A DNA stretch of 64,000 nt, from assembly GCA_037178855.1 (NCBI GenBank), contig JASJZC010000004.1, positions 6,696,001 through 6,760,000 on the forward strand, given 5' to 3'. A program made the position numbers and the translations under genes. The notes under the pieces were generated by a model, which saw nothing but the letters and a program-made list of their open reading frames with translations, made no database searches and was not told where the DNA came from. Each line of letters begins with the position of its first letter. Position 1 is the first letter of the stretch. Shown piece after piece: positions 48,301 to 59,564 of this stretch. The stretch is from Oscheius sp. JU75. Lineage: Eukaryota; Nematoda; Chromadorea; Rhabditida; Rhabditidae.

Positions 48301-51300
48301 TCTCTTGGAAGTCCTGGTTATTACCGTAGTTTTGAAACTTTTGTACATAATGTTACTTTTGGACCTTGTAGCTTCTTCTGCAGGCAGTAGAGTAGTTTTG
48401 AAAAAGGATATGAAAGACACCAAAAAATATAGAAACGGAAAGACAGATAGACAGAAAGGTCCACACTCTAAAAGCCAAACGCTACCCTTAGTCTATGAGT
48501 TACGACTCCCTCCAATTCCTATCTCTACCTCAAAACTTGAGAGCAAAGCCAAAAATGGCTGTCCCCCTAGCTCGACTCTCTTCCCGCCGAATCGCCCAGG
48601 CCTACAAGCAGCAGCTTCGAACTCACCTTGTAGGCATGACAGCCCCTGTCATCTGTACCTATCCGCCCATAACCGGATTCGTATTACTGTCGTCTTTGTA
48701 AAAAAAAAAGATTGTCTTTCAGGAAGCACTATATGGACCGGAGAGTCAGAGGACAAGTTATGCAGAATACCATGCAGAGACAAATGCATTGCTACACCCT
48801 CATCCGCACGAGAAGAGTCAAACGGGAGATGACAGTGAGGACTCGAAAGATGAGGATGAGATGGAGGAGGAGGAGGGACCGAGGGGAATGAAGAAGGTAA
48901 GTCACTCTCTTGACCGTTACTTTCAATTTCACTTGATCTACTGGGGTCCCCTGTCAAAATGACAGCCTTACAGTTTTCTCTTACAGCTGTCTGTTAGCGG
49001 CAGAAATATTCTGAGCTTACAAAGTTGTGATCGAGTCGATGGTTCCGGTGCAAAGTGACACAGGTACAGCGCCACTGAGGGAGAGTCACAGTGACAATGA
49101 GAGAGTGAGAGAGCAGGGGAGGGTGACAGAGGAGCTGGGGCAGTATGGGCAGGATGACAAAACAAGGGAAACTGGGACGACGTCAAAGAAACGGAGAGTG
49201 TGAGTGACAGAGACAGTAGTACTGGGTCCAGGTACAGTGACAGAGCTATGGGGACAGTAACAGAGAGCGAGAGGCAGAGGAAAGAAGCTCCCATCCTAAG
49301 GCGATAAAGTTCTGTCGAGACTATGCGGTTGAGACCCCGGGAATCTAGTCGCATTCTCTATTTTCAGTACGCCAAATTGATACTTCCCCACGTCGCTCTG
49401 GTTCTACTCACCTGCGCCTATACCGTACTAGGAGCCTCTATATTCTATTCCGTGGAACGACCACACGAGATCGAGACCAAAACTGCCCAGCTGCGACAGA
49501 TCTACACCAAACAGACGGACTTCGTCGACCGACTCGTCTATCTGGCCTCTGCCAACAATTCCAGAGCTGTCTGGGAGATGGCAGCTAAGGAACATCTGGA
49601 TGACATGTCGGATCAACTCTTCTTGGCTTTTGAGAAATACTTTCTGACCAGTGTCGAGGTCAAGAGGAACACCACGACGGAGATCTGGTCCTTCCCGACT
49701 TCGATATTCTTTGCCGTCACCGTGGTCACTACGATCGGATACGGTAATCCTGTACCGGTCACCAATGTCGGAAGGATTGTATGTATTGCCTTCTCGCTGT
49801 TTGGAATCCCGCTGACACTGGTCACTATAGCTGATTTGGGTGAGTTTTTTTTTAGTCTCAAGCGTCTATAGGCTAGCGAGAGCAGTTGACATAAACTTGG
49901 TCATTGTTTTTCTGGTGCAAGTCATAACTTTCAAAGTTCAAGATGTTTTGCAAAGCTGTAGCTGTGGCCAAGACCAAAAGCTTCAGCTTTGCAGAGCATT
50001 GCTGAGCTATTCGGCCCGTAATACGTCGAGAAATATGATAAATTTGTGGCCCGCTTTAAGTTGGCCGCGAGCTCTGTTTATGTTCTAAAGTGTGCTCAAA
50101 ATTTTGTGTCTATGACTTAGTTGTCTAAGGCGCGGACAACAGCCAAGCGACCAGGCTTTAGTTCCCGTGAGGGGAGAAACGTCTCTTTGGGTTTAAAGTA
50201 TCAATGTTGGGACCTTTGACTGGTTTTTGCTATTTCCGATAGGTTACCTTACCATATTTCCAGGTAAATTCCTCTCCGAGCACTTGATCTGGATGTACGG
50301 GAACTACCTTCGTCTGAAAACGCTGATTTGTAACCGTGGACGAGGTAGAGACAGGCGAGAACATGTCTGTGAGCACTGTCAGAGCAGAGGAATCGGTCAT
50401 AACATGCACGTCATAGAGGAACAGAGGTAAAAATTTCGGATTTCTTGCACTAGAACTTTCCTAGAATTCCTGCCCTCTTGGTTCTGGCCATTCTGGTGGC
50501 TTATACGGCTCTGGGAGGGGTTCTTATGTCAAAACTTGAGCCTTGGAGCTTCTTCACTTCATTCTATTGGTCTTTCATTACCATGACTACTGTCGGCTTT
50601 GGGGATTTGATGCCGAGGCGAGACGAGTACATGTACCTCATTCTTCTTTACATTATACTAGGTGAGACAGAGACAGAGACAGACATACTCTTTCAGGATT
50701 GGCAATTACCACAATGTGTATCGACCTGGTCGGTGTTCAGTACATCCGAAAGATTCACTACTTCGGGCGGAAGATTCAGGACGCCCGCTCAGCTTTGGCC
50801 GTCGTGGGCGGGAAAGTCGTCCTCGTCTCTGAGCTCTACGCGAATCTCATGCAAAAGAGGGCCAGGAATCTCTCCAGAGAGGCCTTCATCATCGAGAATC
50901 TCTACATTTCGAAGCACATTATTCCCTTCATACCGAACGACATTCGTCTTATCAGGTACAGTAGTTTTCAGTGTTTTCTAGTCCACTATTTGTTTTTTAG
51001 TGCTTTAAAGTTCTGCAGAGTTGTAGAGCAGATCAAAATCTACAACTTCGTAGAACATTTAAAAGATCGTAAATGACAGCTTCCACTTGTACTATATCGC
51101 GAAAGATGATGGACTGCTGAACCTGCATTGAAATTGTCCGCTTACCTTGTCTACTTTCTAGTGAACGCGCGCCGGGTTTCATTCATGGCCTTGTGGTCCA
51201 GGGCGCGCAAACCATTCTAACGATCAGGGGCTCGACTCATGGAGAACTGAAAATATTTTGTAAATGTTTTTTGACGTTACTAAACGATTTCCAGGTACAT

Positions 51301-51415
51301 TGACCAGCTGGAGAACAGTCCTTCGACCTCGATGACCAGTTTGGATCTGCACAGCTGTCGATTCTGTCACTCCCGCTTCAGCGTCTCCCACCAGAATCTG
51401 GAGGAGAGGGCCTAA
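45351..51415 (+). CDS. Two-pore-domain potassium channel, nematode TWK type
   Basis: Leak K+ channel of the plasma membrane that sets resting potential; subunits dimerise, each giving two pore loops. Nine exons (45351-45432, 47609-47701, 47836-47939, 48723-48896, 49368-49839, 50264-50426, 50465-50661, 50697-50955, 51295-51415) join in phase to 554 residues. The N-terminal ~150 residues are cytoplasmic and acidic. TM1 (LILPHVALVLLTCAYTVLGA) is followed by a glycosylatable P1 loop (NNSRA, RNTTTE), selectivity filter 1 TTIGYGNP, TM2, TM3 (IPALLVLAILVAYTALGG), filter 2 TTVGFGDL and TM4. A conserved cytoplasmic tail follows (YIRKIHYFGRKIQDARSA, MQKRARNLSREAF, SCRFCHSRFS). Intron 1 is 2.2 kb. The 3' end is 154 bp from the next gene. 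Confidence 0.95.
45433..47608 (+). other. Intron 1 of the TWK gene
   Basis: A 2.2-kb intron with repeated TGACTCTTGACTCT motifs (about 45520-45740) and TCTCTGTCTC tracts (about 45965-46000 and 47360-47560). No alternative exon could be supported. Confidence 0.6.
49950..50005. repeat. Dispersed hairpin repeat, TWK intron 5
   Basis: TTTGCAAAGCTGTAG, a ~20-base loop, then CTTCAGCTTTGCAGAGCATT: inverted half-sites of the dispersed family. Confidence 0.65.
50108..50178 (+). repeat. tRNA-derived sequence in TWK intron 5
   Basis: TTAGTTGTCTAAGGCGC resembles the A-box region of a Leu/Ser-type tRNA and GGCTTTAGTTCCCG a decayed B box. No intact tRNA fold. Confidence 0.35.
51008..51061. repeat. Dispersed hairpin repeat, TWK intron 8
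   Basis: TTCTGCAGAGTTGTAG, AGCAGATCAAAAT, then CTACAACTTCGTAGAACATT; the stem is nearly perfect. Confidence 0.7.
51180..51240 (+). repeat. tRNA-derived sequence in TWK intron 8
   Basis: TGGCCTTGTGGTCCAGGGCG matches an A-box region and GGGGCTCGACTC a B box about 40 bases on. The stems are incomplete, so it is a relic or SINE head and not a tRNA gene. Confidence 0.45.
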
Positions 51416-51472
51416 AAATGCGTCCATATCACGTAAAGAGAGGCGATCAGCCTGTCTCCCCCTAGTTTTTCT

Positions 51473-51478
51473 AATAAA
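51473..51478 (+). terminator. Poly(A) signal of the TWK gene
   Basis: AATAAA 58 bp after the stop codon and about 90 bp before the next start codon. Confidence 0.6.
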
Positions 51479-51568
51479 AACAGTGTTTTCGTGTTTTGTT
51501 GACCCTTGCCATCTTTGGGGGTTAGATCGATTGGGCGAGATACCGGTCTAGACCTGTGCCAAAAAGAG

Positions 51569-53872
51569 ATGCGTCTTCTACTCCGTCTGTCTTCCCTCTA
51601 TCATCTCGTCATCTCCTTAAAAATTCTGCAAATTGTACCAGGATTCACTAATAGTCATGTACTCTTCAATTATAGACTCTCGGAAACACTCAGGTAATTT
51701 TTTCATTTGAAAAAATTCGCCTCTTCACACGCAGGTTTCATGTAGAAGACAGCATTTTTCCACTTTTCCGTGCTCTGTAAAGTTATAGAGCAGACCAAAC
51801 TCTATAGCTTTCTAGGACATCACAAAGCTGAAAAATGCCGTTTTCAAGTCGCAAAAAGCAATAGAAGTGAAGGACCGCACGATTTCGTGAGCCTGATTGA
51901 GGTCCCTGGTCTCGTTGGACCATTTCCAGTCAAAACAGATGTCAAGTTCGAGCTCACGATCTTTAAATACTAGGAAAGAGACAAGAAAAGTTGTTTACCA
52001 GGGAGAGGAATTGAGCCTGGAACCATAAAATTATCACTTTTCACTTTTTGCTGAAATTCATTTTCCAGAGCCTTGGGTCACGACATCCGAATGTGGACCC
52101 AAATGGAAATGGCCATGCTGGACACTGGAAACAATAAGCTCCCGGAAGGGGTGACCGAAGAGCGAATTCCAATCCACTTTAAAGATAAGCTGAAGACGGA
52201 AGGCCTGAAAGTTTTCCAGTCGCTCATGTTCTCCAAAGGAGGCGCCTATGATCTGTGGTGGACTGGTCAAGAGTTCAAGGTCAGAGATGTTTCGTACCTG
52301 TACGATCTTACCTGTTTAGGATATGCGAGTCGAGGCTTGTGAACAGATGCTAAATCACGACGAGAAGATCTTCGATTCCTTCAGGGAGGAGAGATTTGAT
52401 GTGGCTATCGCTCACTTTCATGACCTGTGTCCATTGGCTATCGCGAAGAAGATTGGAGTGGAGAGGGTGAGGAGAGAGTGACAGTGACAGTGACAGTGAC
52501 TTCCAGGTTGTCTGGATAACGCACGGAACTTCAATCTACGATTTCGCAGCTGTCTCTCTCGGTCTCCGTACTCTCCCAGCTACTGTCCCTCATCCTCTTT
52601 CTGCCTGTAACGATTTACAATCTCCAAGAACCAGCAGTTTTCAGCCGGTTTCTCTCAGTCATTCTTCGACAGAGTACAGAATCTTCTCTGGCACATGTCC
52701 CTTCTAGACTTTGTCAATCTGCCACAGAATCTATTGCACCAAGAAAATGACTTCTATAGAGGTAGAGTGAGAGACAGTGACAGTGACATCGAGACATAGA
52801 GAGACATGCTAGCCTTTAGAATTTAACCACAACGCTGGTCCCGACCTTTGGGATCTGTCCAAAGAAGTACCAACCTTACTGATCAACGGAGAACGTCTGC
52901 TTGACTTCCCTCGCCCTTTGCCTATCCACATTTCTTTCTCTGGTCAGCTTGGAGCCTCGAAGGGTGGAAAGGCAAAGCCGATCACGGGAGAAGTGGCAGA
53001 AATTCTGAAGAAGCCTTCAAAGGGAGTGATCGTCTTTTCATTGGGGACTGTCTCTAACACGACCAACATGCCAGCTCAGATGATTGTAAGTATGTCTGTC
53101 TCTTTCTGTATCTCTGTCTCCCTGTCTCCCTTTCACTGTCACTCTGTCTCTCCATCTCTCTATCTCACTGTCTCTCTGTCTTTTTCTCTTTTTGTCTCCC
53201 ATCAACCTCTCTGTAATTCAAATATTTCAGAAATCTTTCGTTGGAGCATTCTCTAAACTCCACGATTACACCATTCTCTGGCGAATGGAAAAGGGTGTTC
53301 CTGGTGTTGAGACCCTCTCTCATGTTCATCTTCTCAAATGGCTCCCTCAGAAAGAAATCATGAGTAAGTCATTTCCACTGTCACTGCTTCCAACCATTCC
53401 TTTCAGAACTTACCGAAACCAAGCTGATGATCGCCCATGGAGGGTACAATTCCTTCCTGGAAGCTTCCCAAGCCGGTGTTCCTGCCGTCCTAATGCCACT
53501 CTTCGCTGACCAGAAGATCAACGCCATGCGGGCACAGAGATTCGGAATGGCAAGAGTACTGGATAAGCTGAACTTGACACCAGAAAACGTCTACGAAGCC
53601 ATCTCTGATGTTCTGAAAGACCAGAGGTAGTTCTTTAACTTTTTTTTAAATAAGGTTTCAGCTATTCAATGAACGCGAAGAAGCTTTCCGCTATGTTAGA
53701 AGACAAACCCGAGAGCCGTCCCTTCTCTCCATTGGCCTATTCACTAAAGCTAGCAGTCAGTGACAAGACGTACTTTACCCTGAAGGCTGCTCAACAACTC
53801 TCATTTTGGGAGTTCTATAACCTGGATCTGTTGTTTCTTCCTCTTCTATTAGTCACGATTCTTAAGTGCTGA
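51569..53872 (+). CDS. UDP-glucuronosyltransferase, nematode type
   Basis: Transfers a sugar from a UDP-sugar to small lipophilic molecules in the ER lumen (detoxification). Nine exons (51569-51693, 52069-52279, 52320-52466, 52507-52606, 52645-52761, 52820-53085, 53231-53363, 53407-53626, 53662-53872) join in phase to 509 residues, a full family length. Signal peptide: LLLRLSSLYHLVISLKILQIV. Substrate-side motif: WITHGTSIYDFAAVSLGLRT. The sugar-donor signature runs WLPQKEIM, MIAHGGYNSFLEASQAGVPA, MPLFADQ. The C-terminal anchor is short (LDLLFLPLLLVTILKC). The start codon lies 154 bp after the TWK stop on the same strand, consistent with co-transcription. Intron 5 (52762-52819) is made of GAGACAG repeats. 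Confidence 0.95.
51772..51822. repeat. Dispersed hairpin repeat, UGT intron 1
   Basis: TCTGTAAAGTTATAG, AGCAGACCAAA, then CTATAGCTTTCTAGGACAT. Diverged copy in which both sides of the stem carry the matching T-to-A change, TTATAG with CTATAG. Confidence 0.6.
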
Positions 53873-54433
53873 TGTTGTACGGGTAGATGAGTGAAAGATT
53901 GCTAGATACAGTGAGACTGAGAGACAGAGACACAGATACACAGAGAGTTTCTCCCCCTGCCTTACTTTACTGTGGGGGGCAGACCGGGGGAACCAGTAGA
54001 GGTGTATTGTATGTTTATGAAGGAATAAGAGAAATAGAGATCGAGGAAGGGGAGAGAGAGAATGAAGGAGGACTGCAGTATAGTAGCGATGGGTCATATA
54101 TATAGAATCTAATAGTCATGGTTCGTCATAGGTGAGGGGTTGGGGAAAGAGTCAGGTCTCTGGAGGAGACAGAGAGATAAAGAGGCAGAGGAACAGAGAG
54201 ACGGAGAACGAGAGACGGAGAGATAAAAAGACAGACACAGAGACATGGAGACACAAAGAGACAGAGAAACAGAGACAGTAAGAGTATAATATGAGATTTA
54301 TTAGGCGCCAAGATCGATAAATAAGAAGATGAACAACAGTAACAAGAGACTCGTGAGAACAACCACAATTTGCATATTGGGAAATATTTTAAAAGACTAG
54401 TTTAAAAATGGAATGTCTTTTTTCTTTACTCTC
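53873..54433. other. Intergenic between convergent UGT and NOMO, GAGACAG-rich
   Basis: Holds a long imperfect GAGACAGA repeat at about 54155-54285 and others at 53910-53945 and 54025-54065. An AATAAA on the minus strand near 54297-54302 could serve NOMO. Confidence 0.55.
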
Positions 54434-57400
54434 CTACATTCTACGACGCTTGCGTTCCGTGGCCGGCGAAGCAGACCCGTTTTTGTACTGCTGGTAGAGA
54501 TCGCGTACAATCTCGAGGGCTTTGTTCTGATTAAGGAAGATCAGAGCCAGGATTCCGAAGAAGGGGAGGGCAAGGAAGGAGCCGAGAGAAATCTCGACAT
54601 GATCTTTGGAGGTCGAAGCAGTGATGGGGACTCGGACGACGCGGACGGGAGAGTCGGCAGTGAATATGACTGAAAATAGCATTGTTTCTCTGTCTCTCTG
54701 CCCCACTATCTCGCTGACTCTCTATCCCTCTGTCCCTATCTCTCTCACTTACCAGTCTTGGCTTTGAAGGCATTGTGAGGACGGTCCGCCTCAACCCGGA
54801 CACTGTACTCTGCTCCATCTCTGTTCATCTCATAGTGGAAGACAGTGACCGGAGCTGTGATGACTTGCTGGGCAACGACATTTCCAGAGCGAGTGACAGA
54901 GACCTTGTAGGACGTCGGTTGGATCATGGTACCGAAGTCGATCTGAAAGCCACTGTCTCTCTGTCTCTTCTCTCTCTTACCTCGACAGCAACCATGGTCG
55001 AACGATCCTGAGGAGCAGCGACCATCTCCAGACCCTTGACATCAGCCGACGGCATGCTGACAGTGAAGGACGAAGGGAAGCAGTGGACATTTGAAGCTCC
55101 GGCGGTGTGTTTGGTTGAGACACGATAACTGCAACCGGGTCTGAGACCCCGAATGCGGAACTGTCCATCCTGACCGGTCACGGCTTCGGACTGGTGCTGT
55201 TCGCATTGTTCAGAGAGGGCTTCGACAGGAACTCCGGTGACTGGAGCCTTGGACATCTCGCGAACTTTTCCGTAGACACTGAAAGAAGATGGTGAGACAG
55301 AGGGACGATACATAAAAAGACATAGAGAGATAGAGGTACCTGTATGAGACTCTCTTTCCCTCAAGAGTCAAGTGCTGGTGTTCTCCCTCCTTGACCGAGA
55401 TGGTATGGGTCGAGGGCTCGAACTTGTACTCTTGTAGGATAGGGCGGACAAAGTATTCTCCAGGAGCCAGGCCAACAAAGTTGATCTCTCCATTGGACTC
55501 GACCTTGCTGTTGCTGCGGTATCCAGTGCTGCCACCGACCAGAGAGAGAAGGACGTCTTCCAGGCGTTCGTGGCTGACAGAGTCGGTCTAGAAAAAATTC
55601 TGGTCACTGTCACTCTCACTGTCACTCTTATTCTCATTCTCTCTCTTGACTCACCAGAACGACTGTCAGCTTGCTGAGCTTGACAGAATCTATGACTCCA
55701 ATCTTTCCAGCCTTCGGGGTGAAACTATAACCATCAAGGAGAGCGGTAATTGTTAGATCCTCAGCTTTTCTGACAGGTCCGAGTCGGAAGTGTCCGTAAG
55801 CATCTGAGATGGCTTTCAGTTCCACATTCTTGTCGCGATTGTTGACAGCGGTGATCTTGACGTCCTTGACAGGAGGCTGAATCTTTCCGTCTATGAAGAT
55901 TCCCTTCTGAGCATCGAAATGAGCAGCCTTCTCGAGACAGTCTCCGTGAAAGGCGATGCTGTGGCTCTGGGGCTCAAAGAGATAGACAGGAGAGGAGGGA
56001 ACGAGAAGAATCTGGTCGCCAGAGAGAAGAGATTCTCGGAAAGTGAAAACACCATTCTGGACAGGAATATCCCGTTCTCCAGATGAGGACTTGACCTTGA
56101 TGATCATGGTATTGTCTCCTCCTTTGACGGTTCCAGAAATTTGGGCATTAGTGGCCTTGGCTTCGACGATGGTCTCGGTTGGAACTGGAAATTGGTGCTG
56201 AGCCAGAGGGACAGAGAGAGAGAGAAAGAAGAAGAACAGAAGGACAGGGAGACAGAGAGACAAAAAAAACACAGAGACGCGGAGATAGAGAAACATAGAG
56301 ACAGGGAGTGACTGAACTAACCAGAAACTTCCAGAGAAGCAGGGCTGAACGTGTAGCAGGACTTGATCTCAATGTTGTACTGTCCCTGTACTGGAACACA
56401 GATCGAGTTGACACCAGCCACGGCATCCAGTTCCCCCCGGATTTGCTTTTTGTCAGCATGAGTCCATTTCAAATGAGCCTTATGTGATAGCTTGACATTT
56501 GTGACGAGACCACTCTGCACGAAGTGAATGGCCGGAGGACTTGAGCGCTCCACAGTCAGGGTCAGTTCCTTATTCTCCCAGCAGCCGCGACCACCGTCCT
56601 CGAGTTTCACTGTGTACTGTCCGGGTCCGATGTCCTGGAAGGTCACATCAGCTCCTTCCTTGCGCTGAACGACAGTGTTTCCCATTGAGAGGACGAGTGT
56701 GATTGGGCCGCAGTTTCCTGAAAAAGAAGGATTTGACCAGAAACAAAAAAGTTTGCCGCAGCTGAGGATCGAGCAACAAACGCTCTTACTGACTGCGCCA
56801 TGAGAGGCGAACTGCGCGCCGTATTTCTTTGGGTACTCGTTGCGCTCCTAGGAGGGTCGGCCTCATTAAAATGACAGATTATGTCCATGAAAACGTACCA
56901 ATGCAGGTGACTCTGGCATCGGCATCAGTCTTGAAGTGAGTGAAGCGAAGACCCTCAACAGGGCCCTTGTTGACATCGACTTCCAGAGAACGAGGAGTGA
57001 GAGACGATGAAGAATCGGCAGGCTAAAATCGGATCTTGTTATTCGGAACATCTACTGACATACCGAGATGGTATAGGTTCCGACCTTGACGAATTTACAG
57101 AAACTGCCGTCTCCAGAGGGTTGAATAGAGACAGAGTCGCTTGAACCCTTCTTGGATAGGATCAAACGTTCATAAGAGGCTCCGGACTTCTCGACATTCC
57201 CGCAGACTTCGTAGCTGAAGCACCAAATTAAAAAAAATGGGCGGGTTAACTTACGAATCGACAGAAATGTCAGGAATTTGTACAGTGGGAAGTTGGATCT
57301 TGGCGCTGACAGTGGTGAACTGGGTGTGGGGAGCAGAAGCTTTCAGTTCCAGTTGGCCTTCCTGAAAGTGGATGAGTTTCTGGCTCTGTCTCTCTGTCTC

Positions 57401-59373
57401 ACTGTGTCTATGTCTCTTAGTCTTTCTGTCTCTCTATTTTTCTGTCACTTACTTGAAGAGACAGTTCATAATATCCTTTCTTATCAGTCGTGACTGTCTG
57501 TCCACTGCTCGTCTTGACTGTGACTCCTTCCAGTGGTTGACCACCAGCCGAGACGACTCTTCCTCTGGCAGAAAATCCGGAAACAGTGAAATCAACAGAT
57601 TTCTTGGCATTGCTGATTTCAAAGTCAGCTTCGGCTGGTGCGAAAGTGAAGTGGGTGCCCTCCTGATCCCATTTGGCGACAGCTCTGTATTTCCCGAAGG
57701 GAAGACAGCTAATTTGAAGAGATCCATCAGTAGAGGTTTTTCCGACGGAACAGGAATGGGTAGCTCCGTTCACAGGAGTTTTTAGAGCGACACAGTTTGA
57801 GAGCTGAAAAGATGTTTTTATTTTTGCCGTTTTTAGGCCACAAGAAGTGCTTTTCCGGAATTATGGTGTGCTGCATAGCTGTAGAGAAAATGAAAAACTA
57901 CAGCTTTGCCGAACATAGAAAAGATGAAAAATCACTTTTTGGCGCCGAAAAACGCCTACGAGCTTCAATTAAGCGTTCCCGTCCAACAGTACGCAATTGC
58001 GTACTGCATTTTCGTGCTCACGCCCAAATCTCATCTGTCAAGTTCTCAGTCATTTTTCAAACTCGAAAACATAACTTCCAACTTTAATGCTCTGCAAAGT
58101 TGTAGCTCTTGATCCGCGCTACAACTTTGCAAAGCACTCTTTGGACCCGAGAAATGGTAAAAATTTTACACATACCTTGCTGTTAGAAGCGAAGACAGTA
58201 ATAGGGACTCCGGCGACCCCCTTTCCCTTATTTTTCACGTTGATTGACAGAGAGTAGCCACTGATTGACAGGCTGGGCTGTACGACTACTGGCTTGTCAA
58301 CAACCGAGACTTGGACAGCCTTTCGGGCAATACAGGCGTCAGTAGAGTCGGAAGTCGAAACCTCGTACTTTCCTAAAGGGTAGGGTAGAATGGAAGCTGT
58401 GTATTTAAGGACCTGGCTTGGCCTTGAAGGAGTACTTGCCATCATTTCCGGTCACAGTCTTCTGGACAATGTTTCCATTCTGCTTCAGAACGAGATCGAT
58501 GCCAGCCTGTCCTTTTCCGTTGCCGTCGTCGAGGGTTCCAGTGATGGAGAAGGCTGAAAATTGGGAGAATTCAGAAGAGAACAAGTATATCTGCTTCAAT
58601 CAGAATACTTCTGTGATCTGTCGATAGGTCTCAATTTTCTGCGACTTGCTACGAGAAAAGATATCAAACTCAGCAAGTCCAGACTCATCGTACCTTTACA
58701 ATTTGCAAGAGGCGTCTTTTACACATGTCAACTCTAATCTAGTTTGAAATGCCCAAGTCTGTGTGTGTGTGTGTATCTGTCTGTCTGAAGTCCTAATTGT
58801 CAATTTTTCACATATATTTTGTGACAGTAATTACTCTTTACAAATCAAGCCAAATCGAGTCAGTTTGGGAGAAGCGTCTCGTCTGTGAGCTCCGGTAGCT
58901 TGATACTAAGGAAGATAACCGGTGCTTTCAAAATTCTCCAATAGTTGTGGAACTTACCCTCGACAACAAAGTTGACATCTTCATTCTTGCTGCAAGGGTC
59001 TGTTTCTCCATCAATGTTGATCTCCACCGTATCTTTCTCTGGAAAAATTACACTCATTTATCGATTTCTCTCCTCCAAGACTAACCAAAATGCCATCCTT
59101 CCGGAGCCGAAACCTTCAACGAATACTTTCCCTTGTTATAGACCGGGATCATGTAGTACCCATTCTGGGGATTGCAGTCTTCCTCGCTCTTTAGATGTCC
59201 TTCCGGAGACAGCAGCTTTACCTGAAAGTCTCACTTGTACCGTCTCGTGAAACTTTTTCTACTTTAACATTCTGATAGTTAATGGCCACCGACGATTTGA
59301 CGAATCCGCCACAACTGTAGATGTCGGCGACTGCCAGGGGCAGGAGGCCCAGGAGGAGGAGACTAATCCTCAT
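54434..59373 (-). CDS. NOMO: Nodal modulator (NOMO) homologue
   Basis: NOMO is an ER membrane protein of the NOMO-NCLN-TMEM147 complex, which works with translocon-associated factors in multipass protein biogenesis. The start at 59373 gives signal peptide MRISLLLLGLLPLAVADIYS, followed by the family-typical CGGFVKSSVAINYQNVKVEK. About 15 exons encode serial Ig-like, carboxypeptidase-regulatory-like folds with recurring G-x-Y-x-F/L patterns (NDGKYSFKAKPG, DKKGYYELSLQ, DAYGHFRLGPV, GQFRIRGLRPGCSYRV). The last exon has one membrane segment (SLGSFLALPFFGILALIFL) and a short basic cytoplasmic tail ending at 54434. The length is near 1,100 residues, close to the family. A longer upstream in-frame ATG exists at 59448, but the acceptor ctttacag just before the chosen ATG favours 59373. 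Introns 57.8-58.2 and 58.6-58.9 kb carry repeats. Confidence 0.9.
56748..56825 (-). repeat. tRNA-derived fragment in a NOMO intron
   Basis: The minus strand reads TGGCGCAGTCAGTAAGAGCG (good A box) and, only a few bases on, GCTCGATCCTC (B-box-like). The anticodon arm is missing, so it is not a functional tRNA. Confidence 0.5.
57870..57918. repeat. Dispersed hairpin repeat, NOMO intron (first copy)
   Basis: GCTGCATAGCTGTAG, AGAAAATGAAAAA, then CTACAGCTTTGCCGAACAT. Confidence 0.65.
58086..58140. repeat. Dispersed hairpin repeat, NOMO intron (second copy)
   Basis: GCTCTGCAAAGTTGTAG, CTCTTGATCCGCG, then CTACAACTTTGCAAAGCA. The stem is essentially perfect over 14-15 bp. Confidence 0.75.
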
Positions 59374-59478
59374 TGGTACCCTGTAAAGATGGGTTAAAGG
59401 ACTGTAAGAAGGGTGTAATAAGATAAGTTTTTGAGGAAAAACACACACAAAAATGGTAAAATAAAAACATAATAGAAG

Positions 59479-59484
59479 TTTATT
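59479..59484 (-). terminator. Poly(A) signal of MMADHC
   Basis: AATAAA on the minus strand, about 80 bp after the stop codon and about 105 bp before the NOMO start. Confidence 0.55.
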
Positions 59485-59564
59485 TAGGATCTATTTGTAC
59501 AGGAGTTGGACCAGTTGACACACCAGGATTTTGGGCGGGATCTAAGAGCAAAATTCAACAAAGT

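Noticed and set aside
48059-48832. 257-codon plus-strand frame inside the TWK gene
   Set aside because: Frame differs from the channel's acidic exon at 48723-48896, composition is repeat-like, and the channel exons join in phase without it.
54130-54370. Ser/Leu/Cys-rich frame on the minus strand
   Set aside because: It is the translation of a TCTCTGTC simple repeat.
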